The notes: generated from the sequence alone by a model not told the origin. Shown: positions 34,260 through 44,213, numbered from the stretch's first letter. The stretch: DNA of 64,000 nucleotides from Bin80 sp965209015 (GCA_965209015.1 OZ242367.1:124001-188000), one strand, 5' to 3'. Numbers and translations are program-made.

Positions 34260-36831
34260 TTGAATGTTCAACAATTTTGAGTAGTAGCTTTTGCGCCTCG
34301 CGAAATCCAGGTGCAATCTCTAAGGATTGCAATACCGTACGTTTCGCCTCATCCAGCTGTTGAATATGGTAAAGACTTTTTGCAAGTTCCAACTGAGCTT
34401 CTGCCCGATTCACCGGCTCAAGAGCCAGGATGGCTTGCCGCATCTCAACCGCCTGTGCATGCTGGTTTGAGTCTGTATATAACTCAGCCAATTTTTCCAA
34501 AACCTCCATATTATAAGGTGCGGTGTAGCGGGATCGGATCAAGTAATGGACCGCATGGGTGGTGTCGGACTGCTGTAACAAGATTTGTGCTAGCTCTATG
34601 GCATAATCCTCTCCATACGGGTGGATTGAAAGGTAATCACGTAACACTTTGGATCGCTCTGCAGGCTGTCCACGCTGTCTATAGATTTCTGCCAATTGCA
34701 CATATGGATTCCCTGAACCCGAATATTTTGGATAGAGATCTAAGGCTTTTTTGTAGGTGGATTCCGCAAGATCCAACTGCCCAATTTCAAGGGCTTTTGC
34801 ACCATCTGCTAATAACGCATAGAACGATTCTTGTCCCTGCTGTGCCAGATAATCTGAAAGGTTCGCACCGTGTATCTCTTCCGTCAATCTATCTGGCCAC
34901 CCCCGAAGTACAGGGGCAAGTCTCTCTCGCTCCCGTTTCAGGTATGCTCGAAATTCAGCGTCCAGCTTTTCGCGGGACTTGCCGAACACCTGCTCCATCG
35001 CAATCGCTTCGGTCTGTCCTCCGCTTAATGCTCGCAGAAGATCCGTCAATGTGTGAAATCCATACTGAGTCGCTAGATAGTCTACCACGCGGTACGCATG
35101 ATAATAGCTTAATAAAACCTGCCCTTGAAACTGCGGACGTGTAAATCCACGGTCAATCTGATCAAGTTCATACAACCTATTCTGGTCATATGCCGTGAAG
35201 AACCGAATCTCCATGTCTCTCCTCCATGCCGGATTTGCACGCACTTCCTCATAGACAGATAATCCTTCGGTAAGCCACCTCGGTACGCGAAAATTACTCA
35301 ACCCTATGGTCATCGTGTGCGCCAACTCATGCCATAATGTCCGAGCCCAATTATACGACCGATCCGGCTGTGCAGCCGGAGTATTCATTGCCACAACGTC
35401 TCCAAAACAGACCCCCAATAACCCCACATGAGGGATCCCGGCGACACGCACCGCAAAATCATCCCCATCATTATAGGCCTCAAGCTGGATTCGGCCCGAG
35501 GGCTCATAGTCATACTGCACCCGCAGTGCTGTATAGGCCTTTTCCGCCTCGCGCAACATGATCGGCCCCAACGTGGTTCGCTCACTAGGATGAATGCGGA
35601 GCGTAAAGTGTTGGCTGGTTAGTGTCGCAAATGCATCCAATTCATCCAACAAGCTCAGGGTATTCGCCGCATACAAGTTGAATGGATCGGAAGCGTAGCT
35701 ACGCTCAAGATAGGTCCGAGCAGATTCTACCTTACCTAGCCGCAGGAGCGCCGTAGCGTAGGTTGCATTTGCCGCGGCGTCCGTCGGATCAGATTCCACA
35801 GCTTTTTGTGCGTACATAGCAGCATCTGGATATCTGAACCGTAGGGCCAGAGCCTCACTAATCATCCGATAAAAAGCGGACGGCTGACTAGTCCGCTGAT
35901 TCACGATTGACTCCGCATGATTCACCTCCTGAAGATTTCCCAGTAGATGGTGCGCAGCGGCAAAATGAGCCCAAGCTTCCATATTTCCAGAATCTTGATT
36001 TAGTGCTACCTGAGCTGTGCTGGCGGCAGCAACATACTTGCCATCCAATAGATGCAACTTTGACCTGATCGCGAGTGCTGGAGCATATTGCTCAGTGATC
36101 GCGAGCGCCTGTTTAAGCAGTTCGTCTTTTTTTGTATAGGATCCCGTGACCGCTGCCAACTTAACGTAGGCCTCCGCACGATTTGGATTGATGGTCATGG
36201 CACTTTGATAACGATCGGCGGCGAATGCCTCGTCATACGTGACTTTGTAGAGATCTCCATGCCACAGCAAAATCTGGGAATGATCTGGGGTCAGTCTTAG
36301 TGCGGTAGAGAATGCTTCATTCGCCTCATGATAATCCCCAAGTCTCATCACGGCCCTAGCCCCGGTTGCTAAATCATACGCAGTGGTGAATCCCCCTTGG
36401 CGTAAACGATTCCGTAGGATGGAATAGAGGCGTTCAGCCTGCCTAGAATTCCCTTGGAGGCGGTACAACTCTGCCAGCTCTAGCCCTGCACGCCAGTAGT
36501 TATCCTGGGTTTGAATTGCATCCTGAAAGGCTGCCTCCGCCTCAACCCAGTTGCCTCTGGCCATCTGTAAGCGACCGATAGAATAGCTTATATATGCCGG
36601 TTCAGAGGTGTTGCCAAGCATCGCCTCTGCTCTTTGGAGACCAATATCATAATTTCCTGTTTGTAAATAGGTCTCAAAATATCTCTCAATATTTCTGCCG
36701 TACAAACTGTCGCTGAGCACTTCCTGTGCTTCGCTGTATCGCCCCGAATTGAGAAGTTCCTCTCCATTCTGGCCGTATGCGACCATTGGAGTCGTTTCCA
36801 GTAATAAAATGAAGAGGGCAAGAATCCGCAT
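34252..36831 (-). CDS. TPR protein with gluzincin-type metallopeptidase domain
   Basis: An 859-residue exported protein: signal peptide (MRILALFILLLETTPMVAYG-Q), then tetratricopeptide repeats over about 25-400, a peptidase MA-like domain with HELAH at 501-505 (zinc ligands and catalytic Glu) and a third ligand candidate in RWLTEGLSVYEE (Glu522), then a second TPR block (about 660-850). Such proteins are periplasmic or surface peptidases of unknown substrate. It is directly upstream of the DUF4159 gene (8-base overlap) and the MoxR gene, suggesting one envelope-related operon. Confidence 0.85.
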   Translation of the reverse strand: MRILALFILLLETTPMVAYGQNGEELLNSGRYSEAQEVLSDSLYGRNIERYFETYLQTGNYDIGLQRAEAMLGNTSEPAYISYSIGRLQMARGNWVEAEAAFQDAIQTQDNYWRAGLELAELYRLQGNSRQAERLYSILRNRLRQGGFTTAYDLATGARAVMRLGDYHEANEAFSTALRLTPDHSQILLWHGDLYKVTYDEAFAADRYQSAMTINPNRAEAYVKLAAVTGSYTKKDELLKQALAITEQYAPALAIRSKLHLLDGKYVAAASTAQVALNQDSGNMEAWAHFAAAHHLLGNLQEVNHAESIVNQRTSQPSAFYRMISEALALRFRYPDAAMYAQKAVESDPTDAAANATYATALLRLGKVESARTYLERSYASDPFNLYAANTLSLLDELDAFATLTSQHFTLRIHPSERTTLGPIMLREAEKAYTALRVQYDYEPSGRIQLEAYNDGDDFAVRVAGIPHVGLLGVCFGDVVAMNTPAAQPDRSYNWARTLWHELAHTMTIGLSNFRVPRWLTEGLSVYEEVRANPAWRRDMEIRFFTAYDQNRLYELDQIDRGFTRPQFQGQVLLSYYHAYRVVDYLATQYGFHTLTDLLRALSGGQTEAIAMEQVFGKSREKLDAEFRAYLKRERERLAPVLRGWPDRLTEEIHGANLSDYLAQQGQESFYALLADGAKALEIGQLDLAESTYKKALDLYPKYSGSGNPYVQLAEIYRQRGQPAERSKVLRDYLSIHPYGEDYAIELAQILLQQSDTTHAVHYLIRSRYTAPYNMEVLEKLAELYTDSNQHAQAVEMRQAILALEPVNRAEAQLELAKSLYHIQQLDEAKRTVLQSLEIAPGFREAQKLLLKIVEHSNE

Positions 36832-37041
36832 CTACAGTCCTTCTTGATGAAATCGTACACTCCTTTTCAGACTTTCCTCCATACCTACTCGATCGTGCCA
36901 CTTGATCTGAACCATCAAACTCAACACTTCTCGCGGGAGAGGCAGATTTTCCAGAATCAAATCTGTGTTGGTCCTTAAGGTCTGATCTTGATTCACTGGA
37001 AGCAGGGAGGCGTTAGGAGAAGCGCCGAACCCCTGAGCCAC
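36832..37041 (-). CDS. Possible small protein upstream of the TPR-peptidase
   Basis: A 69-codon frame (GTG start) whose TAG stop is directly followed by the ATG of the TPR-peptidase. The tight junction is the only support. The sequence (…LILENLPLPREVLSLMVQIKW…GMEESLKRSVRFHQEGL) matches nothing I recognise and has no signal peptide. It may be leader sequence rather than a gene. Confidence 0.25.
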   Translation of the reverse strand: MAQGFGASPNASLLPVNQDQTLRTNTDLILENLPLPREVLSLMVQIKWHDRVGMEESLKRSVRFHQEGL

Positions 37042-37162
37042 CGGAAAACCGCAGACGAACCGACCCAGGAAAAAACCGTGGTTTCTATGAATTTTTATGA
37101 CCTATGTGGAGAATGCTTTGATGTTATTCGTATTACTGATGCATTTGCACTGGGGATCCCGA

Positions 37163-38794
37163 ATGAAGCTTGCACTGGCACAAATAAATACGATTGTAGG
37201 AGATCTGAAAGGTAACGCCGGAAAAGTCCTGGACTACTGCCGAAAAGCATACTCTCAGGGAGCCGATCTGGTCGTATTTCCTGAACTTACCCTCACCGGC
37301 TATCCTCCGCTGGACCTCCTGGAATCCGGCTATTTTATTCATCGCGAACAAGAAGAGCGCGAACAACTCGCCCAATCCGTCCCAAGAGGCATAGGTTTGC
37401 TCATTGGCGGGCTGGCTCGCCATAACGAACATGGTAAACGACTCTATAATGCTGCCTACCTATACGAGAATGGTGAATGTGTGGGGGTGCGACATAAACA
37501 ACTGCTTCCAACCTATGATGTCTTTGATGAACGGCGTTACTTTGCGCCGGAAGTCAGTCCCACCGTCCTGCACTGGCGCGGAAAGAGCCTAGGGATTCAT
37601 ATTTGCGAAGATCTATGGAATGTGCAAGCTGTCCACCCGAAGCCTTATGCAAATGATCCGATTGCGACACTGGCTGAGCAAACTCCCGACTTCTTTATCA
37701 ATCTCTGTGCATCCCCATTTGCGATCAATAAGCATCTGGACCGTCATGCCCTGATTGAGATCGTGGATAAGCAGTATGGGATCCCTTACCTTTTCTGTAA
37801 TCTGGTTGGAGGAAATACAGATCTGATTTTTGACGGTCGTAGTTGTATCCGCCAGAATGGAAGAATGGTAGAGGCCCCCGCCTTTGAAGAAGCACTCTTG
37901 CTCTGGGATTCAGATGCCCCTCCGATTGCTTCAAATCTGATGCCTACACCTCCAATGCGTCAAGTTCTTGGTGCTTTAACCTTAGGGATTCAGGACTATA
38001 TGGAAAAAACTGGTGGGTTCAAGCGGGTATTTGTTGGCCTAAGTGGAGGGATTGATTCTGCGGTGACTGGCGCACTCGCCGTATTGGCATTGGGACCAAC
38101 ACAGGTTGTCGGAGTGGCCATGCCGTCCAAGTATTCTTCACCAGGCTCTCTTAACGATGCCGCTCATCTGGCATCAAACTTGGGAATTGAGATCCATGAG
38201 ATCCCAATTCATGATATTGTGAATTCCTTTGGCGCGTCACTCTCTAAACCCTTCCATAACAGGGAAGCCGGCGTGGCCGAAGAAAATATTCAATCCCGCA
38301 TACGCGGAACCCTACTAATGGCCTTTGCCAACAAATTTGAGGGTATAGTGCTTTCCACCGGCAATAAAAGCGAGATGGCAACCGGGTATGCGACTCTCTA
38401 TGGAGATATGAATGGGGGCCTGTCTGTCCTTGGAGACCTGTATAAAACTGAAGTCTATGAACTGGCAAAAGAGGTGAATTCCGCGGAGGCCATGATCCCC
38501 GAATCCTCCATAACCAAGCCCCCCTCAGCCGAACTACGACCAAACCATGTAGATCAAGATTCTCTTCCCCCCTATGAGGTTCTAGATCCAATCCTCAAAG
38601 AATACATTGAGCACCAAAGTAGTGTGGACGTAATTACTGAATCCACCGGAGCCCCAATCAATCTGGTTGAATCTGTCCTCCGCATGGTAGACCGGGCGGA
38701 ATACAAGCGGAATCAGGCGGCTCCAGTCCTCCGGCTCCGCGAAAAAGCGTTCGGGAGCGGACGCCGGGAACCAATTGTCAGCCGAGGCTCCTAA
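37163..38794 (+). CDS. nadE: Glutamine-dependent NAD+ synthetase
   Basis: It amidates nicotinic acid adenine dinucleotide to NAD+ using ammonia released from glutamine. The N-terminal nitrilase-type glutaminase has the Glu-Lys-Cys triad in FPELTLTGYPPLDLL, RHKQLLPTYDVFDERRYF and GIHICEDLWN. The C-terminal synthetase has the P-loop FVGLSGGIDSAVTGALAV and STGNKSEMATGYATLYGDM. I chose the ATG at 37163 (MKLALAQINTIVGD), the canonical family start, over the ATG at 37097, giving about 543 residues. Its stop overlaps the convergent aroQ stop by 4 bases. Confidence 0.95.
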   Translation: MKLALAQINTIVGDLKGNAGKVLDYCRKAYSQGADLVVFPELTLTGYPPLDLLESGYFIHREQEEREQLAQSVPRGIGLLIGGLARHNEHGKRLYNAAYLYENGECVGVRHKQLLPTYDVFDERRYFAPEVSPTVLHWRGKSLGIHICEDLWNVQAVHPKPYANDPIATLAEQTPDFFINLCASPFAINKHLDRHALIEIVDKQYGIPYLFCNLVGGNTDLIFDGRSCIRQNGRMVEAPAFEEALLLWDSDAPPIASNLMPTPPMRQVLGALTLGIQDYMEKTGGFKRVFVGLSGGIDSAVTGALAVLALGPTQVVGVAMPSKYSSPGSLNDAAHLASNLGIEIHEIPIHDIVNSFGASLSKPFHNREAGVAEENIQSRIRGTLLMAFANKFEGIVLSTGNKSEMATGYATLYGDMNGGLSVLGDLYKTEVYELAKEVNSAEAMIPESSITKPPSAELRPNHVDQDSLPPYEVLDPILKEYIEHQSSVDVITESTGAPINLVESVLRMVDRAEYKRNQAAPVLRLREKAFGSGRREPIVSRGS

Positions 38795-39222
38795 CGCTCA
38801 AGAGCCAGCCAACGGACCGCCAAGCTGTAGCCCTCGGAGCCCAAACCGGATATCTGGCCTACGCAAACCGGAGCCAAGTACGAAAAATGACGGAACGTCT
38901 CTCGAGAATAGATATTCGTGAGATGAACTTCTATCACCGGAATGGTGATAGCGCTGACCGCATCTCGCAGAGCAACCGAAGTATGGGTATAGGCCCCCGG
39001 GTTGAAAACAATCCCGCGCAGACCTGAGTGGTTGGCCTGGTGCAGTTGATCTACCAACTCTCCTTCATGGTTGCTCTGAAAAAATATCAGGTCAATGTTT
39101 GAAAACTCATCGCGCAAACCAGCCTCTAGGTGTTCCAATGATCGATGACCATACTGATCGGGCTCTCTCTCTCCCAACAAGTTCAGGTTTGGTCCATTCA
39201 GGATCAGGATCTTATGCTTCAT
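38791..39222 (-). CDS. aroQ: 3-dehydroquinate dehydratase, type II
   Basis: AroQ dehydrates 3-dehydroquinate to 3-dehydroshikimate in the shikimate pathway as a dodecamer. The motifs ILNGPNLNLLGEREPDQYG (catalytic Tyr and Arg region), FFQSNHEGELVDQLHQA, FNPGAYTHTSVALRDA and EVHLTNIYSRETFRH (catalytic His) are complete. The length (143) is typical. Its start overlaps the upstream MBL hydrolase stop by 4 bases and it converges on nadE with overlapping stop codons. Confidence 0.95.
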   Translation of the reverse strand: MKHKILILNGPNLNLLGEREPDQYGHRSLEHLEAGLRDEFSNIDLIFFQSNHEGELVDQLHQANHSGLRGIVFNPGAYTHTSVALRDAVSAITIPVIEVHLTNIYSRETFRHFSYLAPVCVGQISGLGSEGYSLAVRWLALER

Positions 39223-40001
39223 GGTCCGCTTAATTCAAGCACCATGCCGTCATACCCAAGTTGCATGGTTTCAGGGAGTTGTGCATTCTCGCGTGCGTGG
39301 AGTACTTGATGAGCCATATGGATGAACACGGTCTGTTTTGCCCTGATACTCTGGGCAACTTCAATAGCCTCACTAATTGAATAATGACTCAGATGTTTCT
39401 CTGGCCGAAGTGCACCTAAGACTAAAAGATCTAAATGCTCAAGTTTATGATATTCCGATGCAGGGATATAGCTGACATCGGTCACGTAGGCAAAGTTACC
39501 GATCCGATACCCATTCAGGGGCATTCCGCCATGTAGCACCTCAATCGGGGTCACCTGAATATGACTGGAACTGCCGTATCGACTGCTGATTAGGAACGGG
39601 GTCTCTGCAATGGCCAGATCCAGAGTACCTGGATAAACTCTGGGATTCCTCCATATATAGGGGAAGAAGTTCTCAATAACTTCAATGCTCTGACGATGGG
39701 CAAAACATGGAATCGGAGCCTTGCAATCAAAGAAATAGGGCCGCAAATCGTCCAGTCCCATCAAATGATCAAAGTGGTGATGAGTCCAAAGCACAGCATC
39801 AAGATGCCGTACCTTGGCTCGTAACATCTGCTCCCTAAAGTCAGGTCCTGTGTCAATGACAATACTGAGACCATCCACCAGAACATGACACGCAGTCCGC
39901 AGACGTTTATCTCTGGGATCTGTGGACTGGCAGGCTTCGCAGTCGCAACCGATCATCGGTATTCCTACCGATGTGCCGGTGCCCAGTAGCATGATACGCA
40001 T
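39219..40001 (-). CDS. MBL-fold metallo-hydrolase (PhnP-like)
   Basis: A 260-residue metallo-beta-lactamase-fold hydrolase. The N-terminus LLGTGTSVGIPMIGCDCEAC resembles PhnP with its cysteine pair. The metal motif is WTHHHFDHLMGLDDLRPY (HxHxDH), followed by YVTDVSY and a late VFIHMAHQ His. PhnP-like enzymes cleave cyclic ribose phosphates or phosphodiesters; the true substrate here is unknown. It is coupled to aroQ and lies 5 bases after the 91-residue gene. Confidence 0.88.
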   Translation of the reverse strand: MRIMLLGTGTSVGIPMIGCDCEACQSTDPRDKRLRTACHVLVDGLSIVIDTGPDFREQMLRAKVRHLDAVLWTHHHFDHLMGLDDLRPYFFDCKAPIPCFAHRQSIEVIENFFPYIWRNPRVYPGTLDLAIAETPFLISSRYGSSSHIQVTPIEVLHGGMPLNGYRIGNFAYVTDVSYIPASEYHKLEHLDLLVLGALRPEKHLSHYSISEAIEVAQSIRAKQTVFIHMAHQVLHARENAQLPETMQLGYDGMVLELSGP

Positions 40002-40006
40002 GCATC

Positions 40007-40282
40007 TTAATCGGATGAGTATTTTTGGATCAAAGCTTCTACATGCTTACGCGTGTCTTTTTGCATGGAGATATCCTCCAGAGACGCATCTTTTAAGGTA
40101 CGCGCTAAGACTCCGAGTTGGACCTCTGTCGGATGATTTCGATTCAAAACGATCATCTTATTCCCCTCCAGAGTGCAGTCTCCCCCCCGGAACAACCCCT
40201 TTTCCCAGCGAACCGTATAGCCGGATTTGACTGCCACATTCTCCATCGCACGCAGGATTGCCGAGTCCTTTCTCCTACTCAA
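40007..40282 (-). CDS. Small conserved-looking cytoplasmic protein
   Basis: A 91-residue protein with no signal peptide (MSRRKDSAILRAMENVAVKS…). It has a predicted alpha-beta-alpha layout: a helix, GYTVRWEKGLFRGGDCTLEG and NKMIVLNRNHPTEVQLGVLA (hairpin then helix), then a basic C-terminal helix. Family and role are not recognised. It overlaps the upstream beta-rich membrane-protein gene by 4 bases and precedes the MBL hydrolase, so it is part of the operon. Confidence 0.7.
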   Translation of the reverse strand: MSRRKDSAILRAMENVAVKSGYTVRWEKGLFRGGDCTLEGNKMIVLNRNHPTEVQLGVLARTLKDASLEDISMQKDTRKHVEALIQKYSSD

Positions 40283-41001
40283 AATCCGACTCCAATAAAC
40301 AGGGACTGGACCGTCCCTGCATAATCATATAGTTCATCCACAGCATCAGAAAAGACTCTTGATCCATTTACATTCCAGAGCTGATAGCGGAATGAATAGC
40401 CGACCGTGAGTCCGAGATCAGACAATACCTGCGCAAACTCCAACCGTGCTTCCGCGTCAAATGCCCAAGAAAATCCTACTGCATCTGCGACCTGACTGCC
40501 CGTAATCCCCCCCAATGTCATGGCTCGAATCTTAGCCCTTGTTCTGCGACTCAATGAATGAATCAGCAGGCCTCCTGTACCGAATAGGATTGCATTGGCA
40601 TTGAACTGTTCTGGGGTATTTTTCCCATTCACACGTCGCCAAGCCGTCAACAAACCGATCGGCATAGCCAGCATAGTCTTGCTGCGATCAATCCTTGCAA
40701 AAGGGGCCAGGAACCAGCCGGTTGCCGACAGATCAAGGAACCAGCGTCCGCCCGCTGCTCTCCCATACATCAGAGTACCACGCACTTGGGGGCCGACATA
40801 GTGGAGCCCAAACCCGCCCCCCTCATAATCAAATTGCTCAGTGGAATTCACTGACCCTACATAAGAATGATCAATCACTCCGTAACCGATCCCCACCGCA
40901 TGTGTGGTATACTGAATCAAACCATCCTGTGCCATCGCATCTATGGAAATCATTACAAAGAATAGCGTGAGTAGAGATCTGCTACCGTTGACGTCAGGCA
41001 T
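40279..41001 (-). CDS. Exported beta-rich (outer membrane?) protein
   Basis: The ATG at 41001 overlaps the RNase G stop by 8 bases and gives a signal peptide (MPDVNGSRSLLTLFFVMISIDAMA-Q). The frame is open further upstream but the extra residues are highly basic and lie inside the RNase gene, so I reject them. The mature 215 residues alternate short beta strands rich in Gly and aromatic residues (HAVGIGYGVIDHSYVG, GGGFGLHYVGPQVRGTLMYG, LTVGYSFRYQLWNVNG) and end in a Phe (SLFIGVGF), the usual barrel-end signal. Function unknown. Confidence 0.7.
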   Translation of the reverse strand: MPDVNGSRSLLTLFFVMISIDAMAQDGLIQYTTHAVGIGYGVIDHSYVGSVNSTEQFDYEGGGFGLHYVGPQVRGTLMYGRAAGGRWFLDLSATGWFLAPFARIDRSKTMLAMPIGLLTAWRRVNGKNTPEQFNANAILFGTGGLLIHSLSRRTRAKIRAMTLGGITGSQVADAVGFSWAFDAEARLEFAQVLSDLGLTVGYSFRYQLWNVNGSRVFSDAVDELYDYAGTVQSLFIGVGF

Positions 41002-42727
41002 TGACGGCCGTTTTCTGTCGTTGGCGAGGCGGTCGTTTACTGGATGCCTGTCCGTTCGTATTCTGTCGGCGCTTTGTCGGTTTGTGGTTCTTTGTTGAAT
41101 TTTTTGTGGACTTCGGAGGTGCTTGCCTTGATTGTGCTTTGATGCGGTACATCCGGGGGCTAAGATCCGTGATGTCATGTTCGCTCAATGCATCCAAAAA
41201 CCTAAATTCATCCGGAGCTAATGCTTCGGTTCCAACTACCTTGATTCGGTGCTTATACTGACGTTGCCACTTCGCCCTCTTATTCCGACGCCATGGGCCA
41301 TGCTCAATCCATGCAGCGGTGAACGGATGTACATGCAGATGAAGACTTCCACCATCGTGTTTTTCTAGCCACCGTTCAATTCGTTTTTGAATGGACTTGG
41401 AATCAGGGGGAGAAGTTGTATTCACCCGCGATTTCTTTGCAAGTTGATGGGTTGAGGTTACACTGACACGCTTCCGCTCCCGCGCAATCTGGACAATCCC
41501 GTATTGGCTCATTGGAAGATTTTCGGATTGTACGCGATCCGTTTGTAACTCTGCCGTGAGGGCTTCGTCCACTTTTTTTCGATTCTGCTCCTGTCGAAGA
41601 TCGATAAAATCAATTGCAATCAGTCCACTCAGATCGCGCAATCGGATCTGACGCGCAATCACCTCTACCGCTTCAAGGTTGACTTTGAGCGCCAGTGCCT
41701 CATGATCCAATTTCGACCGGGTGCGGCCAGAGTTAACATCAATCACATGCATCGCCTCAGTCGCCTCAATGATGAGGGATCCACCCGAGGGGAGGCTGAC
41801 CTGCGTATCAAAGACCTCATTGATTTGATCCTGAATCCCCGCTGCTGCAAAGATTGATGTTCTGCTTTTATGCTGCTTGACGGCATGCACCATATGGGGA
41901 GCAACGGCTAAGACATACCCCCGAATGGCTCGGTACATTCGATGATTGTCCACTAAGATGCGGGAGAAATCATCGGAGAATAAATCCCGAATGATTGAAG
42001 AGGCAAGGTTCACATCCTCATAGAGCTTAATCGGAGACTTTGGCTGCGATTGCAGAGATTTCTCAATTTTCTCCCATCGATCCATAAGTAATTGAAGGTC
42101 TGTTTCCAATGCTTCTTCATCTCTACCTTCGGCAACCGTCCGTGCAATGAGTCCAAAACCTGCTGGACGTATTTTCTTTATGGTTGAGCGCAGACGCTGG
42201 CGCTCTTTCCGATTCTCAATACGTCGGGAAACAGCTCCATATTCAGCGAGGGGGATCAACACCAAGAAACGTCCTGCCAGAGAAATATCCGTAGATAATC
42301 GGGGGCTTTTGCTATGATAGGGTTCTTTCGTGATGGTCACGAGAATCTTCTGTTTTGACTTCAACAGCTTTGAGTCGCCCCATCGACGACGGGAAGAATC
42401 GCTTTGCGAGGTAGATTTTGCCTGTTTGGAAGCCAACGATTCCATGGTTCGCTTCACATTGGGCTTGGGCTCTTTCACAAAGGCAAGTTGATGTTCAAGA
42501 TTGGCAGTAAGATCTGAGAAGTGCAAAAATCCATGCTGATCTTCTCCAATATCTACAAATGCCGCTCGGAGACTGGATCGGATCGCGTCAATGCGAGCAA
42601 GAAAGATGTCTCCCACCGTTCGCTCGTTTTCTGGACTTTCGATATAAAACTCAACCAATTTTCCCGCATCAACGATCGCAATTCTCGTCTCCTTGGGAGT
42701 GGTATTAATTACAATTTCTTTTGACAT
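40994..42727 (-). CDS. rng: Ribonuclease G/E family endoribonuclease
   Basis: It cleaves single-stranded AU-rich RNA, maturing 16S rRNA and decaying mRNA. The start at 42727 (MSKEIVINTTPKETRIAIVD) fits the family; an upstream ATG at 42823 is unlikely. An S1-like domain (FLARIDAIRSSLRAAFVDIG, HGFLHFSDL) is followed by the catalytic DNase-I-like part with VIDVNSGR and AIDFIDLRQEQNR, supplying the magnesium-binding Asp residues. The Cys-Pro-x-Cys zinc link normally found after the 'ARERKR' segment is missing: the sequence there reads VSVTSTHQLAKKSRV with no Cys. The C-terminus is a basic tail (KSTKNHKPTKRRQNT). Confidence 0.92.
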   Translation of the reverse strand: MSKEIVINTTPKETRIAIVDAGKLVEFYIESPENERTVGDIFLARIDAIRSSLRAAFVDIGEDQHGFLHFSDLTANLEHQLAFVKEPKPNVKRTMESLASKQAKSTSQSDSSRRRWGDSKLLKSKQKILVTITKEPYHSKSPRLSTDISLAGRFLVLIPLAEYGAVSRRIENRKERQRLRSTIKKIRPAGFGLIARTVAEGRDEEALETDLQLLMDRWEKIEKSLQSQPKSPIKLYEDVNLASSIIRDLFSDDFSRILVDNHRMYRAIRGYVLAVAPHMVHAVKQHKSRTSIFAAAGIQDQINEVFDTQVSLPSGGSLIIEATEAMHVIDVNSGRTRSKLDHEALALKVNLEAVEVIARQIRLRDLSGLIAIDFIDLRQEQNRKKVDEALTAELQTDRVQSENLPMSQYGIVQIARERKRVSVTSTHQLAKKSRVNTTSPPDSKSIQKRIERWLEKHDGGSLHLHVHPFTAAWIEHGPWRRNKRAKWQRQYKHRIKVVGTEALAPDEFRFLDALSEHDITDLSPRMYRIKAQSRQAPPKSTKNSTKNHKPTKRRQNTNGQASSKRPPRQRQKTAVNA

Positions 42728-42998
42728 ATAGAGTGAATTTGAAGCGTCTGGCTTGCCCCGGTGATCCAAATTTTGGTTCCTGACAGCGAAGCAAAGAATA
42801 GGTCGGACTGCGGAGAGGGGCATAACACGCTAAATATTAACCGCGTGCTATAATTCGGTTCGCTTCAAGCTTTGATGTAGTCTGATTACGTAACGAACGA
42901 GAATAGATACGAATTGATCCATTATAGGCACATCACGGGGATTGATACGTTAAATGATTGTAACGTTGGCCTTCGCTTCTATTCTCTATTTTACCTGA

Positions 42999-44162
42999 AT
43001 GAATTCATCAGAACTTGCTCCAACCGGCCAAGATAGTCATGCAAAAGGACTTGAAGGCGTGATCGCACTCAACTCATCCATCTGTTACATTGACGGGCTA
43101 AAGGGGACCCTCGTCTACAGAGGGTATCGTATTGAAGATCTGGCTGCAAACAGTACGTTTGAGGATGTGGCCTACCTCCTCTGGCACGGTCACCTTCCGA
43201 GCGAGAATGAACGACTCAAAGAAAAGCTGGGAAGTCTCCGCGATGTACCAAACCCCGTTCTCAATTTCCTGTGTCAATTGCCTTCCGATTTTGACCCCAT
43301 GGCTGCACTCAGAACGGGCATCTCCTTACTCTCCCATTATGACCCTGATGCGAACAATAGCTCTGCTCAGGCCAATTATCTTAGAGCTCTCCGTCTGACT
43401 GCACAGATTCCGGTCCTGATTGCTGCTTTGGCTCGACACCGTCAGGGAATGTCTCCTGTTGCCCCTCGAGCTACGGGGAATACGGCTGAAAATTTCTTGT
43501 ACATGCTCACCGGTGAACAGCCAGGGATCCGCGCGGTCGAATCCTTAGATGCAGCTCTGGTTTTACATGCAGAGCATGGTTTGAATGCCTCTACGTTTGC
43601 TGCACGTGTTATTGGGGCCACGCTGAGCGACATGTACTCTGCAATCACCGGCGGCGTTGCGGCCCTCAAGGGGCCGTTGCATGGAGGAGCCAATACCCGC
43701 GTAATGCTCATGCTCCTAGACCTTCATGAGAGTGGTGAAGATCCTGCCGAGTTTGTCCGTCGAAAGCTTGCCTCAAAAGAGCGGATCATGGGATTTGGCC
43801 ACCGAGTATACAGGACCCTTGACCCCAGGGCTGACGTTCTCCGTCAGATGCTCTTGGAGTTGGGGCAGGAGCAAGATGAGATGTATTGGGTAGATCTATG
43901 TTCTACCTTGACCCGGGTAATGGATGAAGAAAAAGGGATCAATGCGAATGTGGACTTCTACAGTGCCCCGATCTATCATCTTCTGGGCATTGAGCCCGAC
44001 TTCTATACCACGCTCTTTGTGATGGGACGCATAGCCGGCTGGACCGCACACCTTCTGGAGCAATGGGAAGATAATCGTCTGATCAGACCGCGGGCAGCCT
44101 ATACTGGTCCCATGGGACTCGAGGTGAATTCTGTATCCAGGAACGAATCCGTCGCACCATAG
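42999..44162 (+). CDS. gltA: Citrate synthase
   Basis: It condenses oxaloacetate with acetyl-CoA to citrate, entering the TCA cycle. It shows the N-terminal GVIALNSSICYIDGLKGTL and LVYRGYRIEDLA motifs, the catalytic His regions in LKGPLHGGAN and IMGFGHRVYRTLDPRAD, and the catalytic Asp in NVDFYSAPIYHLLGI. At 387 residues it is the short, Gram-positive/2-methylcitrate-synthase-like form. It is immediately upstream of sdhCAB on the same strand, so the block is a small TCA operon. The start is an ATG without a clear Shine-Dalgarno site. Confidence 0.93.
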   Translation: MNSSELAPTGQDSHAKGLEGVIALNSSICYIDGLKGTLVYRGYRIEDLAANSTFEDVAYLLWHGHLPSENERLKEKLGSLRDVPNPVLNFLCQLPSDFDPMAALRTGISLLSHYDPDANNSSAQANYLRALRLTAQIPVLIAALARHRQGMSPVAPRATGNTAENFLYMLTGEQPGIRAVESLDAALVLHAEHGLNASTFAARVIGATLSDMYSAITGGVAALKGPLHGGANTRVMLMLLDLHESGEDPAEFVRRKLASKERIMGFGHRVYRTLDPRADVLRQMLLELGQEQDEMYWVDLCSTLTRVMDEEKGINANVDFYSAPIYHLLGIEPDFYTTLFVMGRIAGWTAHLLEQWEDNRLIRPRAAYTGPMGLEVNSVSRNESVAP

Positions 44163-44213
44163 AATACCGTGTACCTTTTTAGTTGGAATCACCAACATAA
44201 TGATCCTTTCGTG

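Noticed and set aside
40279..41178. N-terminal extension of the beta-rich membrane protein to 41178
   Set aside because: The extra 59 residues are basic, overlap the RNase G coding region and precede a clear signal peptide starting at 41001.
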